A DNA stretch of 64,000 nucleotides from Gelidibacter gilvus (lineage in GTDB: Bacteria; Bacteroidota; Bacteroidia; Flavobacteriales; Flavobacteriaceae). Below are positions 45,001-53,738 of the stretch, one piece after another. The position numbers were made by a program, and so were the translations under genes. The notes under the pieces were generated by a model. That model searched no databases. It was not told the DNA's origin and saw only the letters and a program-made list of their open reading frames with translations. The stretch spans positions 62,001 through 126,000 of the forward strand of contig NZ_SDDZ01000005.1 of assembly GCF_004115975.1 (NCBI RefSeq), written 5' to 3'. Position 1 is the stretch's first letter; the number at the start of each line of letters is the position of its first letter.

Positions 45001-47121
45001 AACCAATCATTTGAGATTACTGACGACCTTCCGTCGGTTTCCAAGACCCATATCGCCGTTGATTTCAAGAATTTTAAATTGAGTGAATTCCTAAACTATC
45101 TAAATCCTGATGAGGAATTGGCAACGGGTAACCTAAACGGCGATTTTGTATTGGTGGAACCCTTTTCAAACACTGGCATTATTGCCAATTTGGACATTTC
45201 GGAATTGAGTTTTATGCAAGTAGATATGGGCAATCTAAGTCTTGATGCCAAATCTCTTGGAAGCGACAGTTATGACTTTAATGTGGTGATGAACGGCGGT
45301 GAGATTGACTTGGATCTAAAAGGTGATTATGTTGCATTTCCAGGTGGCGCCAACATCGATTTGGATTTGAATATCAATCAATTTAACATGAAAGGGTTGA
45401 CCGGATTGTCCCAAGGCGCAATCACAGAAACCGATGGAAGTTTCTCTGGAAAATTCAAATTGAGCGGCACCTCGGTCAAACCCAAATATGAAGGCAGTTT
45501 GACTTTCAATGACGCCGATTTCAAGATTAAGGCTTTCAATTCAGCATTCACACTTGCCAAGGAAACATTAAAGATCAATAACGACGCACTTTCTTTAGAC
45601 AATTTCACTATTAGGGATGAAAATGAAAACACTTTGGTGGCTTCCGGTAAAATTGGAACAGAATCTTTTATCAATCCTACCTTTGATTTACAGATCATCG
45701 CAGATAATTTTCAAGTACTCAACGCCACCAAAGAAGACAACAATTTTATTTACGGAAAAGTCACTTTTGATGCCGATGCAAAAATCACAGGCGATTTACA
45801 GATTCCGATAATCGATCTAAAAGCCACGGTCGGCTCAGATACCGATATGACTTATGTATTGCCATCCGCAACTGTAAATGTTGAGCAACGTGATGGTGTG
45901 GTAGTTTTTGTAAATCGTGAGAACCCGGATGCCATCCTGACCAGAACGGAAGAAAAAACAGCCACCATTACTGGACTCGACCTGAACGCTTTGTTGAAAA
46001 TTGGAAAAGATGCCGCGGTCACTATCGTTATTGATGAGTCCACTGGAGATAATTTTAAAGTGTCCGGAGAGGGAGATTTAAACTTTACCATGAAACCAAA
46101 CGGAAACATCACGCTTTCTGGTCTTTATGAAGTTCAGAGCGGTCATTATGAATTGAATCTATATAATCTTGTTAACCGCAAATTTAATATTGTTCCAGGA
46201 AGTCGTGTCACTTGGTCTGGCGACCCGTTTGATGCCAAACTGGACGTGAGCGCGCTCTATGAGGTCAAAACCTCAGCAGCGGCCTTGATGGCACCAACAA
46301 CGTCTAACTTGGATGCTTCTGCTAAAGGTAAATTCCGTCAGGTACTTCCTTTTTATGTGTACCTTAATATTGACGGCCAATTGATGGAACCTAAAATAGA
46401 CTTCAACCTCGACATGCCTAAAGATGAGCAGGGCGCTATTGGCGGACAGGTATATGGACGCGTGCAGCAACTCAACCAACAGGAAGATGAGTTGAACAGA
46501 CAGGTGTTTTCATTATTGGTATTGAACCGCTTCTATCCTGATCCGGGCAGTGATGGTAGTACTGGTGGTATGGCGTCCATTGCACGAGATAATTTAAATG
46601 ATGCTGTTTCTGATCAACTCAATATGTTCTCTGATAAGTTATTGGGCAATTCTGGTTTTGAACTTAATTTTGGTATCGATAGTTTTACAGATTATCAGGG
46701 CAGTACACCTACCGATCGTACACAACTGGACATTGCAGCCCAGAAAAAAATGTTCAACGACCGATTGATCGTGAGCGTTGGTAGCGAAGTGGACGTGGAA
46801 GGCGGTAGCCCTACTGGTGAAGAAACGCCAATTATTGGCAATGTCACCATTGAATATATCTTAACGGAAAATGGCCGTTATAGATTGAAAGGCTTCCATA
46901 GAAATGAGTTTGAAAATGTCATTGATGGACAAGTTATTGTAAGCGGCATAGCAATAATATTCACCCAAGAATTCAATAGATTTACGGAGCTTTGGGATGC
47001 TTTGGTAAAGTCATCCACAAAAGCAGAAAAAGAAGAAAAAGCCAAATTAAAGGCCGCTAAGGAAGCTCAAGATGCCAAAGAAGAAACTGTTGATGAAAGT
47101 ATCGAAAAGAAGAAAAATTAA
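42031..47121 (+). CDS. tamB: TamB/AsmA-like translocation and assembly protein
   Basis: 1696 residues, starting at TTG (42031) with a basic lead KKKPTKKKYRI and one membrane helix (about 22-42, IILGVLVFLILLVLFI). The rest is a long, beta-helix-rich periplasmic body with repeated AsmA-like strands, ending with the TamB (DUF490) C-terminal domain: NITLSGLYEVQSGHYELNLYNL, FNIVPGSRVTWSGDPFDAKL and DRLIVSVGSEVDVEGG. TamB bridges the inner and outer membrane and helps deliver lipids or barrel proteins with TamA. A Lys/Glu/Ala tail follows residue ~1660. TamA is encoded 59 bases downstream, so the two form a unit. Confidence 0.92.
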   Translation: MEESNSDKKKPTKKKYRILRIFGRIILGVLVFLILLVLFIRSPWGQGIIVDKATSYVSNKTNTKVEIERLFLTFDGNLQIDGLFLEDTKGDTLVYSKSLEANVPLWAMIRGEGIGVDALDWKGLRANIIRKDSIEGYNFQFLIDAFATENTAPVATDTTATALNIVIGKLNFRDFDIVFDDAVAGIDSRFKIGRLNATMKTTDLEHMIFEASELKLADARIKFIQTPVPIIPEEDPAPLPSLSVENLTLSNVYADYQSYGDRIAAEVDIEELFAKIPKVDLANSDFEVDTFRLKNSAIVLRTETETNVVTQKVVEVTQDIKKDIQAFEWPELRLAVGSIDLENNKFSYFVASAEAKTGSFNPNAIVLEALNLQANTINLKDKKAELHLENSTFNEISGFNLKELSLKFSADDNNLEVSNLRTALNNNSLQANLRLDYPKLSALIESPEKSKIAIDIPTFRISLKDVFLIQPELKKNPYLNTLSQHLLTGNTKANGFMSDINISRLNANWAHTHISANGKIKNITDPNNIQFNIPNFSAISTRSDIVQFVDEKELGVSLPDEVKLVGNIKGNPKDIYANATLTTTQGIASLDGHFKNGTTLEFDADLSIEDYKLNELLQNEQLGSLSLLVKANGKGKNINDLDAHVEAIVSSFKYNNYDINDLKLIGDIKNGRGKVTSKYKDYNLDMDLYATVVLDSVSPEANVELNIIGADLKALGIMQREIKTGMKIYADFKGNAINYDVAAIVDQGVVVYDNKTYLLGDLNALAHVRKDTTSVSIKNKLVDVLLQSNTDPETFSKSIRRHVLSYFYHDEEVPDSITNPVNLKLRGKIIEAPILNDVFLVNVKKLDTVKFDVDYVEKERQLTARITAPDINYSGNELDSLVFSMDTDRDKFIFDLGFNRIKAGPLNIQKTRISGDQTNREMALAFTAYHKEDILTQITSKITGDRKLLRFHVNPEDLILNKTPWNTPENNEILISNKKMEFNEFVFSHENQSFEITDDLPSVSKTHIAVDFKNFKLSEFLNYLNPDEELATGNLNGDFVLVEPFSNTGIIANLDISELSFMQVDMGNLSLDAKSLGSDSYDFNVVMNGGEIDLDLKGDYVAFPGGANIDLDLNINQFNMKGLTGLSQGAITETDGSFSGKFKLSGTSVKPKYEGSLTFNDADFKIKAFNSAFTLAKETLKINNDALSLDNFTIRDENENTLVASGKIGTESFINPTFDLQIIADNFQVLNATKEDNNFIYGKVTFDADAKITGDLQIPIIDLKATVGSDTDMTYVLPSATVNVEQRDGVVVFVNRENPDAILTRTEEKTATITGLDLNALLKIGKDAAVTIVIDESTGDNFKVSGEGDLNFTMKPNGNITLSGLYEVQSGHYELNLYNLVNRKFNIVPGSRVTWSGDPFDAKLDVSALYEVKTSAAALMAPTTSNLDASAKGKFRQVLPFYVYLNIDGQLMEPKIDFNLDMPKDEQGAIGGQVYGRVQQLNQQEDELNRQVFSLLVLNRFYPDPGSDGSTGGMASIARDNLNDAVSDQLNMFSDKLLGNSGFELNFGIDSFTDYQGSTPTDRTQLDIAAQKKMFNDRLIVSVGSEVDVEGGSPTGEETPIIGNVTIEYILTENGRYRLKGFHRNEFENVIDGQVIVSGIAIIFTQEFNRFTELWDALVKSSTKAEKEEKAKLKAAKEAQDAKEETVDESIEKKKN

Positions 47122-47180
47122 AAATACCAGTTCTGATATGATAATAATCTAGAACTGAAAAACTATAAACAAAGAACACC

Positions 47181-49463
47181 TTGAAATTCTATTTAAAATA
47201 CCTGCTTTTTTTCCTCTTCATATTCGGAAGTTTTTATTCCTGCAGTATTGCCAAATACATTCCTGAAAACGAACGCTTATACACCGGTGCAGAACTGACC
47301 ATTGTCTCTGACTCTGTTATAAACAACGAATCTGGTTTAAGAACGGAACTGGAATCGGTGATGCTTCCTGAGCCCAACTCAAAATTTTTGGGCATGTATC
47401 CTGGACTCTATTATTATTACAAAAACCAAAAAGAGAATCCGGGATTCATTAACCGATGGTTATATAAGAAATTGGGAGAAAAACCGGTGTATCAATCGGA
47501 TGTAGAAACATTTGAAGTTCAAGATCTATTGCTCAATCGACTTGAAAATAGAGGATTCTTTTACAGTGCTGCTTCTTCGGAATTTGAGGAATCTGAGAAA
47601 AGAGCAGCTGTTGTTTACACGGTTAAAGTGCCTAAACCTTATCGGATGGAAACGTATCAATTAGACTCTCTACCTGCTCCAATCCACAAAGAAATTGATT
47701 CTTTGGTCAAGGAGTCACCCCTCAGAAAAGGGATGCGCTTTGATTTAAATAAGATGAAATTGGAACGCCTTCGCATCGATGCAAATCTTAAGAAAATTGG
47801 GTATTACAATTTCAACGAAAGTTTTTTAATTTTCGAAGCCGACACAAATCGCTATAACAATAAAAGTTTCGATTTATTCCTCAAATTGAAAAAGGCAGTA
47901 CCTCAAAAATCCATCGTTCCTTATAGAATTTCTAAGGTCAATGTGTACCCAAATTACGAAACTTCCGATTCCATCCAAACCGAAATCATTCGTTATAACG
48001 ACAAAAATTTCATTCAGAAAGAAGTGTTTTTCAAACCAAAACATTTAGATCCTTTCATAAAATTGGAAGAGGGTCAGCTTTACAATCCCGAAACCTCGCG
48101 TAATACCGCCAGACGCCTTTCAACCATTGGTGCCTACAAGTACGTCAATATCCAATACAAAGAAGTTGACACCTTGGCAACGGACGATTTAGGACTTTTG
48201 GAAGCCAATATTTATTTATCGCCATTAAACAAACGTGCCTTTTCTGCAGAGTTACAAGTAGTGACCAAATCCAACAGTTTTACAGGTCCAGCATTGGCAT
48301 TGACCTATAGCAACAGGAATGTCTTTGGAGGTGGCGAGACTTATAATACGACCTTAAAAATTGGATATGAAGCGCAGTTGGGTGGAGGGCAACAATCAGG
48401 AGACAGCAGTATGGAACTAGGTTTGAAGAATGAATTAATTTTTCCGAGAGTCATTTTCCCAGTCAAGATCAATGATGATTTTTTCAAATATTCCATCCCA
48501 AAAACAAAAACCTCGGTGAGCCTTGATTTCCAAGATCGAAGAAAATTATACACTTTGATTTCAGGAACGGCATTATTTGGTTACGTCTGGGATGCCAACA
48601 GGTATGTAACGCATCAAATCAACCCAATCTCCGTTAGTTATACGGATCTGATGAAAACGACGCCAGAATTTGATGACATCTTAGATGAAAATCCTTTTTT
48701 GAAACGAAGTTTTGAACAGCAGTTTATTTCTGGCCTAACTTATTCTTTCACCTATAATGAAATGGTCGATAAACAAAAAACACATCAAAAATATCTCAAT
48801 TTCACCTTAGATGTGGCCGGAAACTCGATCAGTTTATTTGGAAAGAATCAAGGTCCTGATGTTCCAAAAACATTCCTGGGCATGGAATATGCGCAATACG
48901 CCAAGGCCGATGTAGATTTAAGTTACCACTATAATTTTGGCAAAGAACAAACCATCGCAGCCCGTATTTTTGCGGGTTATGGATTGGCTTATGGCAACTC
49001 TGATGTGGTCCCTTTTGTAAAACAATACTATGCCGGTGGTCCTTATAGCGTTCGGGCTTTTAGAATCCGCTCTTTGGGTCCAGGCACCTATAATGTAGAG
49101 GAAGACACCAATAATACCAGCGATAGTTATTTTGACAAAACAGGTAATATCCGGATGGAAGCCAACCTAGAATACAGATTCCCGATTGTGTCCTTCTTAA
49201 AAGGTGCCGTTTTTGCCGATGCAGGTAATATCTGGAACTCGAAAGAAAATCCTGTTTTTGATGGTAAAGATAAATTCTCTAAAGATTTTATAAGTGAACT
49301 CGGTATGGGAGCTGGTGTTGGGCTTCGTGTGGACATTCAAAGCTTTGTCATCCGTTTTGATTTGGCAGCCCCATTCCACGATCCTTCACAGAAAAAGGGT
49401 AAACGCTATAACTTTGACGTCAGCAATCCTATCTTGAACTTTGCGATTGGGTATCCGTTTTAA
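47181..49463 (+). CDS. tamA: TamA/BamA-family outer-membrane assembly lipoprotein
   Basis: 760 residues, starting at TTG (47181). The signal ends FGSFYSCSIAKYIPE; Cys21 fits a lipoprotein, as is usual for Bacteroidota TamA. POTRA-type domains occupy residues ~30-340 (ELTIVSDSVINNESG and later RISKVNVYPNYETSDS), followed by an Omp85 barrel: SAELQVVTKSNSFTGPALAL, FGGGETYNTTLKIGYEAQLG, and the L6-type motif YAGGPYSVRAFRIRSLGPGT (VRAFR is the conserved VRGF/Y element), ending FAIGYPF with a terminal Phe. Pairs with TamB just upstream. Confidence 0.93.
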   Translation: MKFYLKYLLFFLFIFGSFYSCSIAKYIPENERLYTGAELTIVSDSVINNESGLRTELESVMLPEPNSKFLGMYPGLYYYYKNQKENPGFINRWLYKKLGEKPVYQSDVETFEVQDLLLNRLENRGFFYSAASSEFEESEKRAAVVYTVKVPKPYRMETYQLDSLPAPIHKEIDSLVKESPLRKGMRFDLNKMKLERLRIDANLKKIGYYNFNESFLIFEADTNRYNNKSFDLFLKLKKAVPQKSIVPYRISKVNVYPNYETSDSIQTEIIRYNDKNFIQKEVFFKPKHLDPFIKLEEGQLYNPETSRNTARRLSTIGAYKYVNIQYKEVDTLATDDLGLLEANIYLSPLNKRAFSAELQVVTKSNSFTGPALALTYSNRNVFGGGETYNTTLKIGYEAQLGGGQQSGDSSMELGLKNELIFPRVIFPVKINDDFFKYSIPKTKTSVSLDFQDRRKLYTLISGTALFGYVWDANRYVTHQINPISVSYTDLMKTTPEFDDILDENPFLKRSFEQQFISGLTYSFTYNEMVDKQKTHQKYLNFTLDVAGNSISLFGKNQGPDVPKTFLGMEYAQYAKADVDLSYHYNFGKEQTIAARIFAGYGLAYGNSDVVPFVKQYYAGGPYSVRAFRIRSLGPGTYNVEEDTNNTSDSYFDKTGNIRMEANLEYRFPIVSFLKGAVFADAGNIWNSKENPVFDGKDKFSKDFISELGMGAGVGLRVDIQSFVIRFDLAAPFHDPSQKKGKRYNFDVSNPILNFAIGYPF

Positions 49464-49527
49464 AATCTTCTGAATGTGTTGTTTTCTGAATCAAAATGTA
49501 ATAACCTTGTAGATACAGGTTATATCC

Positions 49528-49770
49528 ATGGAAGCAGCAATGATAAAAATCGGAAACTCCAAGGGTCTTCTTCTGAGTCAAATCATTTTAGAAAAATATA
49601 AGATTTAAGATAAAATACAATTGATTTTTGAAGACGATCAAATCATTCTAATTCCTATTGATGAACCGCGAAAGGGATGGGAGAAAGCATTTAAAAAGAT
49701 GAATGCACAAGGCGACGACAAATTATTGATGGATTCTGTTTTTAAGGATGAACTTTTTAAAACCATATAA
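49528..49770 (+). pseudogene. MazE/AbrB-type antitoxin, interrupted by an in-frame stop
   Basis: From ATG 49528 the frame reads MEAAMIKIGNSKGLLLSQII, then LEKYKI, then TAA at 49606-49608, and continues in the same frame as DKIQLIFEDDQIILIPIDEP, RKGWEKAFKKMNAQGDDKL, ending TAA at 49768-49770. IGNSKG and RKGWEKAF...GDDKLLMD are the DNA-binding and C-terminal parts of MazE/AbrB (SpoVT-fold) antitoxins. The TAA stands where related proteins have a polar residue (one change from CAA, Gln). No MazF-like toxin follows; the deaminase starts immediately after (TAAATG). A sequencing error is possible. Confidence 0.75.
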
Positions 49771-50250
49771 ATGAACAAAGAAAACAAAAATAAATTCATG
49801 CTTGAAGCTGTTACTGCAGCACTTAAAGGCATGGACAATAATGAAGGCGGTCCTTTTGGATGTGTCATTGTAAAAGATGGAAAAATTGTAGGGCGCGGCA
49901 ACAATAAAGTTACTTCCCATAACGATCCCACCGCACATGCCGAGATTATAGCCATCCGTGATGCCTGCAAAAACCTCAATTCTTTTCAATTGGAAGGTTG
50001 TGAAATTTACACCTCTTGCGAACCTTGTCCCATGTGTTTTGGCGCTATTTACTGGGCAAGACCAGACAAAGTTTATTACGGGTGTAGTCATCAAGATGCA
50101 GCAGATATTGATTTTGATGACGCCTTTATCTATAAAGAAATTGAATTACCTTATGACAAACGAAGCATTCCTTTTGAGCAAATTGCAAGAGATATTGCCT
50201 TGGAACCTTTTCAAAAATGGAGCAACAAAGACGATAAGACCGTCTATTAA
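49771..50250 (+). CDS. Nucleoside deaminase, probably guanine deaminase
   Basis: 159 residues of the cytidine/deoxycytidylate deaminase superfamily. The zinc site is complete: HAE in DPTAHAEIIAIRDAC (His and proton-shuttling Glu) and PCPMC in SCEPCPMCFGAIYWAR. The late ADIDFDDAFIYKEI and FEQIARDIALEPFQKW blocks are typical of bacterial guanine deaminase (GuaD), which turns guanine to xanthine. The start ATG follows the broken antitoxin stop without gap. Adenine or other base substrates cannot be excluded. Confidence 0.85.
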   Translation: MNKENKNKFMLEAVTAALKGMDNNEGGPFGCVIVKDGKIVGRGNNKVTSHNDPTAHAEIIAIRDACKNLNSFQLEGCEIYTSCEPCPMCFGAIYWARPDKVYYGCSHQDAADIDFDDAFIYKEIELPYDKRSIPFEQIARDIALEPFQKWSNKDDKTVY

Positions 50251-50366
50251 TTCAAAAAAATTCCAATTTTAAATAGTATACCTTGAAGGTGTAATCTTCA
50301 GTGATTTTCTTCGACTTAAAAACGGTAACTTATTCAATTTTGTAAGTTCAACTAACAACTAAACAC

Positions 50367-50702
50367 ATGCAAAAAACCTATTACGACCCAGCTGATTTAA
50401 AGAAATTTGGAAAAATTACAGAATGGAGTGAAGAACTTGGCAACAAGTTTTTCGATTATTATGCTAAGGTTTTCGAAGAAGGAAAACTTTCTGCTCGTGA
50501 AAAATCATTGATTGCTCTAGCAGTTGCCCACACCGAACAATGTCCTTATTGTATTGATGCCTATACCCAAGATGGTTTGCAACGTGGCATTACAAAAGAA
50601 GAAATGATGGAGGCCTTACACGTTGGTGCCGCTATTAAAGGTGGTGCAACCTTGGTTCATGGTGTACAGATGATGAATAAAGTCAATAAATTAGAGATGT
50701 GA
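50367..50702 (+). CDS. AhpD-like protein of arsenosugar loci (TIGR04030-type)
   Basis: 111 residues of the carboxymuconolactone decarboxylase/AhpD fold. ARE KSLIALAVAHTEQCPYCID (written in part: AVAHTEQCPYCIDAY) holds the CxxC and preceding His of AhpD-type peroxidase-like proteins, and KEEMMEALHVGAAIKGGATL is the second helix block. This variant is the one found beside ArsS in arsenosugar gene sets (family knowledge), and ArsS follows 142 bases downstream. Its chemistry in that pathway is unknown; redox protection or reduction of arsenic intermediates is a guess. Confidence 0.85.
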   Translation: MQKTYYDPADLKKFGKITEWSEELGNKFFDYYAKVFEEGKLSAREKSLIALAVAHTEQCPYCIDAYTQDGLQRGITKEEMMEALHVGAAIKGGATLVHGVQMMNKVNKLEM

Positions 50703-50844
50703 GCAGAGAACCAAGACGGATGACAGTTGACAGAAGACAGCCGTTTAACTTCAAATTTTAACACCTTGAAAAATGCATCTTGAATTATTAACTTTGGACA
50801 AACTCTGAATCTTGAACTTTAAACTTAGAATCTAGAACTTACAA

Positions 50845-51897
50845 ATGATCAAATCCCTACATAAAAGAAATAGCGAATTAGCAAACAGTCAAAGACAGCT
50901 CGAAATCTTATCGAATGGCATTTTTCAAAGTGGAGAGTTGCCAAAATTTAAGGATAAAATCGCTGAGACCGGACAATTTCCTTTAAAAGCAAAAAAACTT
51001 GAAATTCTACAAATCAACGTTGGTTATATGTGTAACCAAGTTTGTGAGCATTGCCACGTCGATGCCGGTCCAGACCGTAAGGAAATCATGACCAGAGAAA
51101 CCATGCAACAATGTCTCGAAGTCATCAAAAACACGGGAGCCCATACCTTAGATTTGACCGGAGGCGCTCCTGAAATGAATCCCGATTTTAGATGGTTTGT
51201 GGAAGAAGCTTTAAAAATTGGCGTTAAGGATTTTATTGTCCGTTCTAATTTGACCATCATCAGGGCCAATAAAAAATACTACGATTTACCAGAGTTTTTC
51301 AAAAAACATAACGTCCATATCATGTCTTCCATGCCACACTGGACTAAAGGAAAGACAGATAAACAACGCGGCAATGGCGTTTTTGACAAATCCATAAAAG
51401 CCTTACAGGAACTCAATGCGGTTGGTTATGGAATGCCGGACAGTAACCTGAGACTGGATTTAGTTTACAATCCGTCGGGGGCATTTTTACCAGGAAATCA
51501 AGCCAGTATGGAAAAAGACTTCAAAAAAGCCTTGATGGACGATTTCGGCATTAATTTTCATAATTTATTCACCATTACCAATTTACCAATCAGCCGATTT
51601 TTGGATTATTTGATTGCTTCTGAAAATTACGAAGATTATATGTACGCCTTGGTGGAAGCCTACAATCCGCAAACCGTAAAAAATGTGATGTGTACCAATA
51701 CCCTCTCAGTTTCCTGGGATGGCTATTTGTATGATTGCGATTTTAATCAAATGCTGAATTTGCCAGTAAACAGTAAAGTCAAACATATATCAGACTATAA
51801 CGAAGAGCTTTTGGAAGGACGAACGATTATGATTTCGCAACATTGTTATGGTTGCACAGCTGGCGCAGGAAGTAGTTGTCAAGGGAGTGTGGCTTAG
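50845..51897 (+). CDS. arsS: Arsenosugar biosynthesis radical SAM enzyme ArsS
   Basis: 350 residues. The radical SAM cluster motif CxxxCxxC is visible in NVGYMCNQVCEHCHVDAGP (about residues 52-70), then DLTGGAPEMNPDFRW. The C-terminal part carries further Cys: MCTNTLSVSWDGYLYDCDFN and QHCYGCTAGAGSSCQGS, which fit the ArsS auxiliary cluster region. ArsS links dimethylarsinous species to the 5' carbon of deoxyadenosine from SAM, the committed step of arsenosugar synthesis (family knowledge). The AhpD-like gene precedes it and a TIGR04282-type transferase and a purine nucleoside phosphorylase follow on the same strand. Confidence 0.93.
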   Translation: MIKSLHKRNSELANSQRQLEILSNGIFQSGELPKFKDKIAETGQFPLKAKKLEILQINVGYMCNQVCEHCHVDAGPDRKEIMTRETMQQCLEVIKNTGAHTLDLTGGAPEMNPDFRWFVEEALKIGVKDFIVRSNLTIIRANKKYYDLPEFFKKHNVHIMSSMPHWTKGKTDKQRGNGVFDKSIKALQELNAVGYGMPDSNLRLDLVYNPSGAFLPGNQASMEKDFKKALMDDFGINFHNLFTITNLPISRFLDYLIASENYEDYMYALVEAYNPQTVKNVMCTNTLSVSWDGYLYDCDFNQMLNLPVNSKVKHISDYNEELLEGRTIMISQHCYGCTAGAGSSCQGSVA

Positions 51898-52190
51898 ATG
51901 AAGTTGAAGTTGAAGTTTGAAAAATGCTGTAACTTCAATTATTCGACCTGAATTTCATTTTTAAGTTGGATTTCTCTGTGTTCCTACCGCTCCTGGCGGT
52001 AAACTTTGCGACCATTCCGTTGAAATAATCACCTTTCTCATTAAGTTTCCAGTTTTCCGCCTTCGCAAATGGTTTGGTCGGACAAGCAATTTCAACTAGG
52101 TCACTGAGCTTGTCGAAGTATCCACTTGAATCTCTTCACATTCCAATCATTTTTCCCGAACTTTGAATATTAAACTTTGAATCTCCACGA
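51898..52190. other. Intergenic gap with repeat fragments
   Basis: Holds ACCGCTCCTGGCGGT (small palindrome), TTTCTCTGTGTTCC (part of the inverted CACAGAG word) and GGTCACTGAGCTTGTCGAAG, all of which look like interspersed-repeat debris. No gene is seen. Confidence 0.5.
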
Positions 52191-52865
52191 ATGGGTATAC
52201 TTTCCAAAAAACAAACGGATGGCGATAATGAAATGGCCACCGATTTCCATTTTCCAACCTCCAAAAAAGCACTGATCATTTTCACTCGCAATCCAGAATT
52301 GGGTAAATGTAAAACGCGATTGGCAAAAACGATTGGAGATGAAAATGCATTGGAAGTCTATAAATTCCTTTTAAATCACACCGCTTCAATTGCAAAAGAG
52401 GTTAAAGCTGATCGCTATGTCTTCTATTCTGAAAACATACTAAAAGACGATCTTTGGGACATTGGAACTTTTCGAAAAAAACTGCAAAAAGGTGACGACT
52501 TAGGCCAACGGATGCAAAATGCATTTGTAGAATTATTGGAAATGGGTTATGAAAAAGTCTCTATTATCGGTAGTGATCTTTTGGATTTGGATGCCGAAAT
52601 TGTCAATACTGCATTTGCACAACTCGATTTTAATGATGTAGTGATTGGACCAGCTTTAGACGGCGGATATTATTTATTGGGAATGAAAAATCTATATCCC
52701 AATGTATTCAAAAATAAAGTGTGGGGCAGTGCATCGGTATTGCAATCCAGTTTGAAGGACCTCCAAAATAGCACGGTCTATTTGTTGAAAGAATTGAATG
52801 ATATCGATACCTTTGAAGACATGAGACATTATGAACCACTTAAAAAATTTCACAATATAAGATGA
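52191..52865 (+). CDS. Arsenosugar-locus glycosyltransferase (TIGR04282/DUF2064 family)
   Basis: 224 residues. ALIIFTRNPELGKCKTRLAKTI (split: FTRNPELGKCKTRLA) is the DUF2064 nucleotide-sugar transferase P-loop-like start; VSIIGSDLLDLDAEIV and GPALDGGYYLLGMKNL are the further family blocks. DUF2064 is a nucleotidyl/glycosyl-transferase fold. The predicted role is building the sugar part of the arsenosugar after adenine has been removed. It has a 20-residue leader (GILSKKQTDGDNE); an internal start is possible. It overlaps the next gene by 4 bases. Confidence 0.88.
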   Translation: MGILSKKQTDGDNEMATDFHFPTSKKALIIFTRNPELGKCKTRLAKTIGDENALEVYKFLLNHTASIAKEVKADRYVFYSENILKDDLWDIGTFRKKLQKGDDLGQRMQNAFVELLEMGYEKVSIIGSDLLDLDAEIVNTAFAQLDFNDVVIGPALDGGYYLLGMKNLYPNVFKNKVWGSASVLQSSLKDLQNSTVYLLKELNDIDTFEDMRHYEPLKKFHNIR

Positions 52866-53674
52866 TGAAATATATCAACGAAACTATAGAGTACTTACAA
52901 AAGAAGGGCTTTGAAAATCCGGAAATCGGCATTATCCTCGGTACGGGATTGGGTCAATTGATCGATGCCGTAGAAATCCTTCATGAAGTCAGCTACAACC
53001 ACATTCCCAATTTCCCGACGGCAACGGTCGAATTTCATAAGGGAAAATTGATTTACGGAATTATAGAAGGTAAAAAAGCCATTATCATGCAAGGACGTTT
53101 TCATATATACGAAGGCTACTCGCTACAAGATGTAACCTACCCTGTTCGGATTATGGAAAAACTGGGCATTCATACGCTTTTGGTTTCCAATGCATCAGGA
53201 GCGATCAATCTCAATTTCAAGAAAGGAGAATTGATGCTCATTGAAGATCATATCAATCTTCAAGGCAGTTCACCGTTGGCATTTAAAGGTGTGGAACATT
53301 TGGGCGAGCGTTTTACGGATATGAGCGCACCTTACGATGCGGAAATTAATGATAAATTTGAGCAAATTGCCAAAACCCATAACATCACACTTCACAAGGG
53401 AGTCTATGCTTCTGTGGTCGGGCCGCAGTTGGAAACAAGAGCAGAATATCGCATGTTAAAAATCATAGGTGCCGATGCGGTTGGGATGAGTACGGTTCCT
53501 GAAATTATTGTTGCCAATCACTTAAAATTAAAAGTGGCGGCGGTGTCAGTTTTAACAGATGAATGTGATCCAAGCAATCTAAAACCTGTAGATATTTCAG
53601 AAATTATTGCCATGGCTGAAAAAGCGGAACCGGATATGATTGTTTTGTTTAAGGAGTTGATAAAGAGTTTATAA
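52862..53674 (+). CDS. Purine nucleoside phosphorylase (PNP/MTAP superfamily), arsenosugar-locus type
   Basis: 270 residues of the trimeric PNP/MTAP family. GTGLGQL (phosphate loop), QGRFHIYEGYSLQDVTYPV, LVSNASGAIN, and GPQLETRAEYRMLKIIGADA with GMSTVPE (purine-site Glu region) are all present. The next block is VSVLTDECDP; in human PNP this position is Asn243 (guanine/hypoxanthine), and in methylthioadenosine phosphorylase it is Asp. Asp here implies a 6-aminopurine (adenine) substrate, which fits cleavage of adenine from the ArsS product. It overlaps the transferase gene by 4 bases (ATGA) and its last ~45 codons are repeated twice downstream. Confidence 0.92.
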   Translation: MMKYINETIEYLQKKGFENPEIGIILGTGLGQLIDAVEILHEVSYNHIPNFPTATVEFHKGKLIYGIIEGKKAIIMQGRFHIYEGYSLQDVTYPVRIMEKLGIHTLLVSNASGAINLNFKKGELMLIEDHINLQGSSPLAFKGVEHLGERFTDMSAPYDAEINDKFEQIAKTHNITLHKGVYASVVGPQLETRAEYRMLKIIGADAVGMSTVPEIIVANHLKLKVAAVSVLTDECDPSNLKPVDISEIIAMAEKAEPDMIVLFKELIKSL

Positions 53675-53738
53675 ATTATTTGAGTTAGACCTGACAGGTT
53701 ACTAAAAGCTAAAAGATCCCAAGAGCATAAAAAAAGAG

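Noticed and set aside
49606-49608. Recoded TAA codons (alternative genetic code)
   Set aside because: TAA is used as the normal stop by many intact genes in the window. Two isolated internal TAA codons fit nonsense changes or errors.
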